Assembly: GCA_964653555.1 (NCBI GenBank)
Contig: CAZZFT010000006.1
Span: 15,791-79,790, forward strand
Direction of reading: 5' to 3'
DNA: 64,000 nt
Source: JAHEJV01 sp964653555
Lineage (GTDB): Bacteria > Myxococcota_A > UBA9160 > SMWR01
Shown here: positions 50,396 through 57,623 of the stretch, piece after piece
Layout of the letters: each line of letters begins with the position of its first letter
Numbering within the stretch: the first letter of the stretch is position 1
Notes under the pieces: model-generated
Database searches by the model: none
What the model was told of the DNA's origin: nothing
The model's input: the letters and a program-made list of their open reading frames with translations, nothing else
Translations under genes and position numbers: made by a program

Positions 50396-50705
50396 GGAGA
50401 AGCAGGACGTCGTGTCTGCCCTGGCGGCGCTGGCCCAGGAGACCCGTCTCGACGTGTTCCGGCTGCTCGTGCGCGCGGGGCCCGAGGGCCTCGCCGCTGG
50501 CGAGATCGCGGAGGCGTTGGACATCCCGTCCGCCACGCTCTCCTTCCATCTGAAGGAGCTGCGCAGCGCAGGGCTGGTCGCATGCGAGCGCGCGGGGCGC
50601 AGCCGCATCTACCGCCCCGACTTCGCCGCCATGCAGTCGCTGCTGGGCTACCTGACCGAGAGCTGCTGCGGGGGGCTGCCGTCGCGCGCGGGAGCGAAGC
50701 GCTGA
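50394..50705 (+). CDS. ArsR-family transcriptional regulator
   Basis: A 103-aa winged-helix repressor. The recognition region is typical: ALAALAQETRLDVFRLLVRA, EIAEALDIPSATLSFHLKEL and RSAGLVACERAGRSRIYRPD. The ELCVCDL metal-binding motif is absent, but two Cys occur late (LTESCCGGL), so it might sense thiols, arsenite or another ligand through a different site. ATG 50394 overlaps a 24-bp palindrome that is likely its own operator. It is divergent from the SDR gene. Confidence 0.93.
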   Translation: MEKQDVVSALAALAQETRLDVFRLLVRAGPEGLAAGEIAEALDIPSATLSFHLKELRSAGLVACERAGRSRIYRPDFAAMQSLLGYLTESCCGGLPSRAGAKR

Positions 50706-50717
50706 GGCGAGGGCCTC

Positions 50718-50918
50718 CTAGTTGAGGCGTCCGCGCCAGGTGCGCGCGAGATCGGCCAGGGCGCCCGAGAGCGACGCGTGGTCGCGCCGGCGCGTCGCCC
50801 GGCCCGTGTCCGAATCCTCGATCACGTAGCGGCGCGTGTCGCGCTCGTGGGTGCGCACGCGCACGGTGCGGGTCTGGTGGCGCAGGCGGGCGCCGAAGGC
50901 GAAGGGTCGGACGGCCAT
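50718..50918 (-). CDS. Small hypothetical protein (66 aa)
   Basis: A short Arg-rich protein with a GGAG site before ATG 50918. It contains FGARLRHQTRTVRVRTHERD and a helical end (SLSGALADLARTWRGRLN). No family is recognised; the charge suggests nucleic-acid binding, but this is a guess. It lies between the ArsR gene (convergent) and the ketoacyl synthase gene (divergent). Confidence 0.55.
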   Translation of the reverse strand: MAVRPFAFGARLRHQTRTVRVRTHERDTRRYVIEDSDTGRATRRRDHASLSGALADLARTWRGRLN

Positions 50919-51118
50919 TCCGGATCTCCTCTGGAGGCCGCATCGGCGCGGCCCATGGAGACCGGTTCGGCGCGCCCGGCCCGATCCTTGAGCGGAATCG
51001 GCGCCTTCGTCCCAGTTTCTGCGCGCCCGTGAGGGGTCCGGCGGCGCGGGGCGGGCGACCCGGCGGAGCCGCTACCCTCGCTCGCCGCCCAGCGCGCCAT
51101 CGAGACAGGAGGACCGCG

Positions 51119-52240
51119 GTGCAGGATTGCGTCATTTCGGGAACCGGGCTGTGGGTTCCCAACGACCGGATCTCGAACGCCGAGCTGGTGGCCTCCCTGA
51201 CGGCCGCCACCGAGCGCTGGAACCTCGAGCACAAGGCCGAGATCGAGGCCGGCGTTCGCGAGCCCCGCGACCTCCCGAGCGAGCGCTTCATCGTCAAGGC
51301 CTCGGGCGTCGAGAGCCGCTACGTGATCGACCGCCGCGGCGTCCTCGACCCGGAGCGGCTCCGTCCCCACCTGCGCACGCGCGGCGAAGACGAGCCCGGG
51401 ATCCAGTGCGAGATCTCGGTCGCCGCGATCCGCGGCGCCCTCGACCGGGCCGGACGCCGGCCCGAGGAGGTGGACGCCGTGCTGGTGGCCTGCTCCAACC
51501 TGCAGCGCGCCTACCCGGCGGTCGCGATCGAGGTGCAGGACGCGCTGGGCGCCTCGGGCTGGGCCTACGACCTCAACGTCGCGTGCTCCTCGGCCACCTT
51601 CGGGATCCAGGCCGCGGTGGATGCGGTCGCCCGTGGCCACGCGCGCTGCGCAGTGGTCGTGAACCCGGAGCTCACCTCGGGCCACACCAACTTCGAGCTC
51701 CGCGACTACCACTTCATCTTCGGCGATGCGTGCACCGCCGTCGTGATCGAGCCGGCGGCGACGTGCGCGGTGGAGGGCGCCTTCGAGGTGCTCGGCACGC
51801 GCCTCGCGACGCGCTTCTCGAACAACATCCGCAACGACTTCGGCTTCCTCAACCGCTGCGAGGACGAGCCGCGCGAGCCCCACGAGCTCCTGTTCCGCCA
51901 GAACGGCCGCAAGGTGTTCCGCGAGGTGTGTCCGATGGTGGCGGAGCTGATCACCGACCACCTGCGCGAGCTCGGCCTCGAGCCGTCGCAGCTCAAGCGG
52001 ATGTGGCTGCACCAGGCGAATCTCGCGATGAACCAGCTGATCGCGAAGACGGTGCTCGGACGACCCGCCGGACCCGACGAGGCGCCCGTGATCCTGGACG
52101 AGTTCGCGAACACGAGCTCGGCCGGCTCGGTGATCGCCTTCCATCGCCACCAGGGCGACCTGGCGCCGGGCGACCTGGGCGTGCTGTGCTCCTTCGGCGC
52201 CGGCTACTCGATCGGCAGCGTGGTGCTGCGCCGGCGCTGA
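51119..52240 (+). CDS. Beta-ketoacyl-ACP synthase III (FabH-like)
   Basis: A 373-aa thiolase-fold condensing enzyme with a strong AGGAGG before GTG 51119. The triad is present: Cys in YDLNVACSSATFGIQAAVDA (about residue 156), His in MWLHQANLAMNQLIAKTVLG (about 297) and Asn in EFANTSSAGSVIAFH (about 329). Like FabH it probably condenses an acyl-CoA with malonyl-ACP. It has a long N-terminal insert (ATERWNLEHKAEIEAGVREP), closer to secondary-metabolite or FabY-like KAS III forms than to housekeeping FabH, so its starter preference is open. No other fatty-acid genes adjoin it. Confidence 0.9.
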   Translation: MQDCVISGTGLWVPNDRISNAELVASLTAATERWNLEHKAEIEAGVREPRDLPSERFIVKASGVESRYVIDRRGVLDPERLRPHLRTRGEDEPGIQCEISVAAIRGALDRAGRRPEEVDAVLVACSNLQRAYPAVAIEVQDALGASGWAYDLNVACSSATFGIQAAVDAVARGHARCAVVVNPELTSGHTNFELRDYHFIFGDACTAVVIEPAATCAVEGAFEVLGTRLATRFSNNIRNDFGFLNRCEDEPREPHELLFRQNGRKVFREVCPMVAELITDHLRELGLEPSQLKRMWLHQANLAMNQLIAKTVLGRPAGPDEAPVILDEFANTSSAGSVIAFHRHQGDLAPGDLGVLCSFGAGYSIGSVVLRRR

Positions 52241-52268
52241 GAGCGATCTTCGCGCGCGATCCTTCGGC

Positions 52269-52290
52269 CGGGGCGGCGATCGCCGCCCCG
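52269..52290. terminator. 22-bp perfect palindrome between convergent genes
   Basis: CGGGGCGGCGA is followed by its exact reverse complement, centred between the convergent ketoacyl synthase (stop 52240) and RRM (stop 52304) genes. A bidirectional terminator is the likely role; no T-run is present. Confidence 0.55.
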
Positions 52291-52303
52291 ACTCGAGAGA
52301 CCG

Positions 52304-52555
52304 CTAGCGCCGGCTCTGCGCCTCGTTCACGCGGATGCTGCGACCGCCGAGGTCGCTGCCGTCGAGACCGCGGATCGCCTCGTCGGCGGCGCTCGCCTCG
52401 CTCATCTCCACGAAGGCGAAGCCTCGCGGGCGACCGGTCTCCCGGTCCGTGATCACCGCCACCGAGTCGACGGTGCCATAGCGACCGAAGGCCTCCTGGA
52501 GCTCTTCCTCGGTGCTCGAAAAGGGGAGGTTTCCTACATACAGCTTCTTGCTCAC
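52304..52555 (-). CDS. RRM-domain RNA-binding protein
   Basis: An 83-aa protein that is essentially one RNA recognition motif: RNP2 KLYVGNLPF at the start, RNP1 RGFAFVEM near residue 44, and the beta4 end IRVNEAQSRR. Such single-RRM proteins (Rbp) are common in cyanobacteria and several Proteobacteria and bind single-stranded RNA, often induced by cold. The start is GTG 52555 with AGGA upstream. The 227 nt between it and the next gene (52556-52782) hold its leader; no further gene is seen there. Confidence 0.94.
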   Translation of the reverse strand: MSKKLYVGNLPFSSTEEELQEAFGRYGTVDSVAVITDRETGRPRGFAFVEMSEASAADEAIRGLDGSDLGGRSIRVNEAQSRR

Positions 52556-52782
52556 TCGTTCGTCCTGTTGCCCGGGTCTCTAGGGAGAGCGGGCTCTCTT
52601 GCCCCGTCGGGTTGCGGTCTCGGTCGATCCGAGTCCATGCACCCGGGGGCTTCGCGTTCGCTCGGTCCCTCGTGGATCGAGCAGGAGAGGCGGTTTGGGG
52701 GACCTCACGGTCCATCCGTATGGGCCTCTCGGGGCCGGAACGTAGGTGAGCGTCGGCCCCCGTGCAAGCGGCGCGCCCCGCG

Positions 52783-53184
52783 TCACTCCGGATCGAGTCG
52801 GATCATCACCGGATCGCGGCGCCACAGCCAGCCGAGCACGCGGTCGAGGAGGCCATACTTCTCGCGGAACAGGCGGTCGACGCGCCCGTGCGCGCCGCCG
52901 TCCCAGATCTCGGCCTCGTAGCGCTGGTCGCGGCCGTCGCGGTGGATGAGCACCTCGGGATTCTCGCGCAGCGCACCGAGCCAGAGCCGGTCGGGCTTCT
53001 CGGCGCGGATCCACGCGCTCGGCGGATCGTCGACGATCAACACCCGGGCGAAGTGGTCGAAGGAGGCGGCGGTCGCCTGGGTGTGCAGGGTCACGACCTC
53101 GACGTTTCGCTCGAGCCAATGGTGTCCCGCGTAGGCGAGGGTCACGAACAGTCCGAGCCCGAGGATGCTCTTTCGCGAGGCCAT
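52783..53184 (-). CDS. Membrane-anchored protein, possible PNPOx-like split barrel
   Basis: A 133-aa protein with an N-terminal hydrophobic helix (SILGLGLFVTLAYAGHHWLE) that could anchor or export it. The rest (VEVVTLHTQATAASFDHFAR, VLIVDDPPSAWIRAEKPDR, then PEVLIHRDGRDQRYEAEIW and a C-terminal WLWRRDPVMIRLDP) resembles the flavin-binding split barrel of PNPOx/DUF385-like proteins, but without a firm motif. The start ATG 53184 has no strong ribosome site. It is divergent from nhaA. Confidence 0.7.
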   Translation of the reverse strand: MASRKSILGLGLFVTLAYAGHHWLERNVEVVTLHTQATAASFDHFARVLIVDDPPSAWIRAEKPDRLWLGALRENPEVLIHRDGRDQRYEAEIWDGGAHGRVDRLFREKYGLLDRVLGWLWRRDPVMIRLDPE

Positions 53185-53302
53185 TGGCGTCGCTCCCAGG
53201 GGCAGCAGCAGTCCCCTCTCGAATGGATCGGCGAACCGCGCGCTGGAGGTGAGCGCGACCGCCCCCGGGGCCGGCGGCGTGCCAGACGGCTAGGCTCGCC
53301 GC

Positions 53303-54610
53303 GTGAAGCGTTCCGACCTCGAGCTGCCCGACGCCCCGATCGACCGCCTGGTCGGCCCGATCGGACGTTTCCTGCACGTACAGGCCGCCAGCGGCGTGGT
53401 TCTGCTCGCGGCGGCCGCCGCGGCGCTCGCGATCGCCAACTCGCCCTGGGCAGACGGCTTCGAGGCCCTGTGGAAGACCCACCTGGTGGTGGGGCTGGGC
53501 GACTGGGTGCTCGACCACTCCCTGCGACACTGGGTCAGCGACGGCCTGATGGCGGTCTTCTTCTTCGTCGTCGGTCTCGAGGTGAAGCGCGAGATCGCGC
53601 TCGGCGAGCTGCGCGAGCCCCGCCAGGCGGTCCTCCCCGTCGCCGCCGCGATCGGCGGAATGGTCGTCCCGGCGGCGCTCTACCTGGCCCAGATCGAAGG
53701 CGACGCGTCCCGCGGCTGGGGAATTCCGATGGCCACGGACATCGCCTTCGTGGTCGGCTGCCTGGCCGTGCTCGGCTCGCGCATCCCCTCCGGACTGCGC
53801 GTGATGCTGCTCTCGGTCGCGATCGTCGACGACATCGGCGCGATCCTGGTGATCGCGATCGGCTACACGGCCCACCTCTCGCTGGGCGCGCTCGCCGTCG
53901 CTGCCGTCGGCCTGGCCGCGGTCGTCGGCCTGCGCTTCGCGGGGGTGCGCTCGATCGCGGTCTACACCGTCGTAGGTATCGTCGTGTGGGTGGCGTTCCA
54001 CGAGTCCGGCGTCCACGCGACGATTGCCGGCGTGCTGCTCGGGCTGCTCACGCCGACCCGTCCGCGGGTCCCCGAGGCGCTGGCCGCCGACATCGTCCGC
54101 CGCGCCAGCGACCTCTGGTTCGGCGACGAGTCCTCGCCCTCGCCCGCCGAGCGCGCCTCGGTGGCGGAGGCCGCGCGCGAATCGGTGGCACCGCTGGTGC
54201 GGATCGAGCGCGCGCTCCACCCCTGGTCGGCGTTCGTGGTGATGCCGATCTTCGCCCTGGCGAACGCGGGGGTGGCGATCCGCGGCTCCCTGCTGACCGA
54301 GCCGGTCGCCCTGGCGATCGGCATCGGCCTGGTGATCGGCAAGCCGATCGGGATCCTGGGCATGAGCTGGCTCGCGGTGCGCACGGGGCTCGCTAGGCTT
54401 CCCGAGGGCGTGGACTGGGCCGCGCTGCTGGGCGGCGGTGTGCTTTCGGGAATCGGCTTCACGATGTCGCTGTTCATCGCCGGCCTCGCCCTCGACGCGG
54501 CGCAGCTCGACGCGGCAAAGACGGGCGTGCTCGCGGCGTCCCTGGTGGCGGGCGCCCTCGGCATGGCGATCCTGTTCTGGCGCTTCCCGACGCCGCAGGC
54601 CGCCGACTGA
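53303..54610 (+). CDS. nhaA: Na+/H+ antiporter NhaA
   Basis: A 435-aa NhaA-type antiporter that exchanges sodium (or lithium) for protons across the inner membrane and helps with salt and alkaline stress. The family core is clear: LMAVFFFVVGLEVKREIALG, PMATDIAFVVGCLAVLGSRI and LLSVAIVDDIGAILVIAIGY, whose Asp pair carries the ions, then IGKPIGILGMSWLAV. About eleven helices are seen, with a charged cytoplasmic insert near residue 280. The start is GTG 53303. No NhaR regulator is nearby. Confidence 0.95.
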   Translation: MKRSDLELPDAPIDRLVGPIGRFLHVQAASGVVLLAAAAAALAIANSPWADGFEALWKTHLVVGLGDWVLDHSLRHWVSDGLMAVFFFVVGLEVKREIALGELREPRQAVLPVAAAIGGMVVPAALYLAQIEGDASRGWGIPMATDIAFVVGCLAVLGSRIPSGLRVMLLSVAIVDDIGAILVIAIGYTAHLSLGALAVAAVGLAAVVGLRFAGVRSIAVYTVVGIVVWVAFHESGVHATIAGVLLGLLTPTRPRVPEALAADIVRRASDLWFGDESSPSPAERASVAEAARESVAPLVRIERALHPWSAFVVMPIFALANAGVAIRGSLLTEPVALAIGIGLVIGKPIGILGMSWLAVRTGLARLPEGVDWAALLGGGVLSGIGFTMSLFIAGLALDAAQLDAAKTGVLAASLVAGALGMAILFWRFPTPQAAD

Positions 54611-54622
54611 CCCGCGCTGCGC

Positions 54623-55591
54623 TCAGCAGTGGTTGCGCAGCATCAGCTCCTTGGGATGGGGCTCGAGGTAGGTCTGCCCGGCGAGGTAGCCCACGGCCAG
54701 GCCTCGCGTGTGATGGCGGATCAGCGTCACCGGCACCACCAGCGGCACCAGGCCGCGCCGGTAGTCGTCGATCACGCCCGAGAGCTCCGCGCGCGACGCC
54801 GTGTCGAGGTCGCGCTTGAAGTAGCCCGCACAGTGCTGGAGCACGTTCGCGTTGCGGCCGCGCGTCGCGGTCCGGGCCAGTGCCGCCATGAACTCGGCGG
54901 TGTAGTGCTCGCGAAACGACGCGCGCGACGTCTGGGCGACGGCCGCCACCCGGCGGCCGAGCGCGCGATAGGCGTCGGGGGAGTGCGCCATCAGCTGGAG
55001 CTTGTGAGCGGTGTGGAAGGCCACGACCCGCGACCGGCTCCAGCGACCGTGGAACAGCTCGCGGAGCCGCGCGTAGGCGAACACCCGCTCGATGAAATTC
55101 TCGCGCAGGACCGGGTCGTGGAGCCGACCCTCCTCCTCCACCGGAAGATGGGGGAACGCTTCGCGCAGGGCCCGCGCGTAGATGCCCGCGCCGTCGCGCT
55201 TCGGCACGGTGTGGGCGTCGTAGACCTTCACCCGCGTCATGCCGCAGCTCGGAGAGTCCTTCTTCAGCACGTAGCCGCACAGCTCCAGGGCGCGCAGCCC
55301 GCGCAACCGATGGGCGGCGAAGCGCGAGAGCGCGCGCGTGTGATCGCGCCCGCTGGCGATCTCCACCAGACGCACGCCGCCGGCGTCGCGCACCAGGCGC
55401 ATCGGCGGCCGCGGCACGCCCAGGCCGGCCTCCAGCTCCGGGCACACCGGCACCCACTCGACGAAACCGCCGAGCACGTCGGTCGCGAAGCGGTCGCGCT
55501 TGTGTCCGCCGTCGTAGCGCACCGCCTGCCCGAGCAGGCACGAGGACACGCCGAGCCGGATCGGGCGCTCGCCGGGGGCGGAGCCGCTCAC
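54623..55591 (-). CDS. DUF523/DUF1722 protein (YbgA-like)
   Basis: A 322-aa protein that joins DUF523 (residues 10-150: LGVSSCLLGQAVRYDGGHKR, FVEWVPVCPELEAGLGVPR, VLKKDSPSCGMTRVKVYD) and DUF1722 (about 180-315: FIERVFAYARLRELFHGRWS, AVGYLAGQTYLEPHPKELML). The conserved Cys of SSCLLG, VCPE and SPSCG suggest a metal or Fe-S site. In Escherichia coli the DUF1722 gene ybgA lies directly upstream of phr; here the order is reversed but the pair is again coupled, by a GTGA overlap with the photolyase gene. A role with the photolyase in UV defence is likely but uncharacterised. Confidence 0.92.
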   Translation of the reverse strand: MSGSAPGERPIRLGVSSCLLGQAVRYDGGHKRDRFATDVLGGFVEWVPVCPELEAGLGVPRPPMRLVRDAGGVRLVEIASGRDHTRALSRFAAHRLRGLRALELCGYVLKKDSPSCGMTRVKVYDAHTVPKRDGAGIYARALREAFPHLPVEEEGRLHDPVLRENFIERVFAYARLRELFHGRWSRSRVVAFHTAHKLQLMAHSPDAYRALGRRVAAVAQTSRASFREHYTAEFMAALARTATRGRNANVLQHCAGYFKRDLDTASRAELSGVIDDYRRGLVPLVVPVTLIRHHTRGLAVGYLAGQTYLEPHPKELMLRNHC

Positions 55592-56991
55592 GGCGCTGCT
55601 CCCTCGCGCACGCTCCGGTAGCGCTCGAGCGCCTCCTCGCGGCGCTCACCGTGATCGATGATCGGGCGGGGATAGTCACCGCGGAACAGCTCGTCCCCGG
55701 GCTCGTGCACGCGCGCGCCGGGCAGTCCGCGCAGCTCGGGCACCCAGCGCCGCACGTAGTCCCCCTCCGGATCCCAGCGAAGCCCCTGGGAGATCGGATT
55801 GAAGATCCGGAACCAGGGCTGAGCGTCGGTGCCCGTGGAGGCGCACCACTGCCAGCCGCCGTTGTTCGAGGCGGGGTCGCCGTCCACCAGCCGAGCGAAG
55901 AACCAGGCTTCGCCAGTGCGCCAGTCGATCAGCAGATCCTTGGTCAGGAAGCTGGCGACGACCATCCGCACGCGGTTGTGCATCCAGCCGGTCGCGAGCA
56001 GCTGACGCATGCCGGCGTCGACGATCGGGTACCCGGTCCGCCCGTCGCACCAGGCGGCGAAGCCCTCGGCGTCGTCGTTCCAGGCCAGCGCATCGTACTC
56101 GCGGCGGTAGCTCCCGCCGAGCACGCGCGGATGCTCCTCGAGGATGGCGGCGTAGAACTCGCGCCACACCAGCTCGTCGAGCCACTTGCCGACGCCGCGG
56201 CGCAGCGCGGGCTCGGCGGCGGCCGCCTCCTCGCCCGCGGCGAGGCACTGGCGGATCGAGAGCGTGCCGAAGCGCAGGTGGGGCGACAGGCGCGAGGTGC
56301 CGTCGCGATCGGGTCGGTCGCGATCGACGTGGTAGCGCTCGGCCGCCCCGCCCAGGAAGCCGCGCAGGCGGCGCTGCGCGGCCTCTTCCCCCGCGGTCGG
56401 CAGCCCGAGCTCTCCGTCGAGCGCGAACAGGGACGCCGCCTCGGGCACGGGGTCGGCCTGGTAGCCGGGGATCGGCCCGGGCAGCGGGCGCATCCGCACC
56501 GGATGGCGCGGGTCCTCGCGCCAGCGCTTCCACCAGGCATTGCGGTACGGCGTGTACACCGCGTAGGGTCCCCCGTTGCGCGTGCGCACCTCCCCGGAGC
56601 GGAAGACGACGTGGTCGTCGGCCTCGATCACCCGGACCCCCCGCTTCTCGGCGGCGCGTCGCACGGTGGTGTCGCGGCGGCGGGCGAAGGGCGAGGTCCC
56701 GGCGTTGAAGGAGAGCCATTCGGCGCCTGTCTCGTCGAGCAGTCGCGGCAGCACCAGCTCCGGACGGCCCCGGCGCACCAGGAGCGGGATGCCGCGCCGG
56801 CGCAGCTCGGCGGCGAGCCTCGCGAGCGCGTCGAGCAGGAACCGGGTGCGCGGCTGGGAGCGCGCGTTCGCCAGGCGCGGGTCGAGCACGAAGACGGGAA
56901 GCCAGCGATCGGCGCGTGCGGCCAGGGCGCCGAGGGCCGTGTTGTCGCGCAGCCGCAGATCGTTGCGGAACCAGTGCAGAGCGCGAGTCAA
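55588..56991 (-). CDS. phr: Deoxyribodipyrimidine photolyase
   Basis: A 467-aa photolyase/cryptochrome that repairs UV pyrimidine dimers using light. It has the N-terminal antenna domain (ALHWFRNDLRLRDNTALGAL, WLPVFVLDPRL) and the FAD domain: GTSRLSPHLRFGTLSIRQCL, LDELVWREFYAAILEEHP, YPIVDAGMRQLLATGWMHNR, RMVVASFLTKDLLIDWRTGE and NNGGWQWCASTGTDAQPWFR, with the tryptophan chain in place. The start at TTG 56991 overlaps the glutathione peroxidase stop (TTGA), and its end overlaps the DUF523/DUF1722 gene, so the three genes are translationally linked. Confidence 0.96.
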   Translation of the reverse strand: MTRALHWFRNDLRLRDNTALGALAARADRWLPVFVLDPRLANARSQPRTRFLLDALARLAAELRRRGIPLLVRRGRPELVLPRLLDETGAEWLSFNAGTSPFARRRDTTVRRAAEKRGVRVIEADDHVVFRSGEVRTRNGGPYAVYTPYRNAWWKRWREDPRHPVRMRPLPGPIPGYQADPVPEAASLFALDGELGLPTAGEEAAQRRLRGFLGGAAERYHVDRDRPDRDGTSRLSPHLRFGTLSIRQCLAAGEEAAAAEPALRRGVGKWLDELVWREFYAAILEEHPRVLGGSYRREYDALAWNDDAEGFAAWCDGRTGYPIVDAGMRQLLATGWMHNRVRMVVASFLTKDLLIDWRTGEAWFFARLVDGDPASNNGGWQWCASTGTDAQPWFRIFNPISQGLRWDPEGDYVRRWVPELRGLPGARVHEPGDELFRGDYPRPIIDHGERREEALERYRSVREGAAP

Positions 56992-57590
56992 GGCAGCCGT
57001 GCGGACGGCGGCGCTGGAGCGGGCTCCTCGAGCAGACGCTCGATCGCCGCGACCAGCTCCTCCGAGTCGGGCCAGACCGGGGGCGAGAAGCGCTGCACCA
57101 CGCGACCGCTCCGGTCGACGAGGTACTTCTGGAAGTTCCACTGCACCGGTCCGCCCACGGGCTCGGGCAGCGAGGTCAGGTAGAAATAGACGGGGTGCAC
57201 GTCGTCCCCGCGCACGTGCACCTTCGAGAACATCGGGAACTCGACTCCGTAGTTCTCCTTGCAGAAGGCGCCGATCTCGGCGTCGTCGCCCGGCTCCTGC
57301 TCCCGGAAGTCGTTCGACGGGAAGCCCAGCACGCTGAAGCCCCGCTCCCGATAGCGCTCGTACAGGGCCTCGAGAGCCTCGTACTGCGGCGTGAAGCCGC
57401 ACTTCGAAGCGGTGTTCACCACGAGCAGCACCTGGCCGCGGTAGTCGGCGAGCGGCTCGACCTCCCCCGCGAGGCGGCGCGCCTCGAGGTCGAGAAAGGA
57501 CGCGGGGCGGGCGTCCTCGGCCGGCACCGGGCCGGCGAGCAGCGCGGCGAGCAGGATCGACGGTCCGACGAGGGTGAACGGGCGGCGCAC
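56988..57590 (-). CDS. Exported glutathione peroxidase (Cys form)
   Basis: A 200-aa peroxidase of the GPx family: VLLVVNTASKCGFTPQYEAL with the peroxidatic Cys near residue 64, FSVLGFPSNDFREQEPGDDA with the conserved Gln, and VQWNFQKYLVDRSGRVVQRF with the catalytic Trp and Asn. Residues 1-24 form a signal peptide (LVGPSILLAALLAGPVPA), so the enzyme works outside the cytoplasm. The start is GTG 57590. The active residue is Cys (TGC), unlike the neighbouring gene where TGA is used. It probably detoxifies lipid or organic peroxides; most bacterial forms use thioredoxin. Confidence 0.94.
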   Translation of the reverse strand: MRRPFTLVGPSILLAALLAGPVPAEDARPASFLDLEARRLAGEVEPLADYRGQVLLVVNTASKCGFTPQYEALEALYERYRERGFSVLGFPSNDFREQEPGDDAEIGAFCKENYGVEFPMFSKVHVRGDDVHPVYFYLTSLPEPVGGPVQWNFQKYLVDRSGRVVQRFSPPVWPDSEELVAAIERLLEEPAPAPPSARLP

Positions 57591-57623
57591 GGCGGGACTC
57601 CCGAGGCGAGGAACGCGACCAAT

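Noticed and set aside
56988..57590. Glutathione peroxidase as a second selenoprotein
   Set aside because: The active-site codon in NTASKCGFT is TGC and there is no in-frame TGA.
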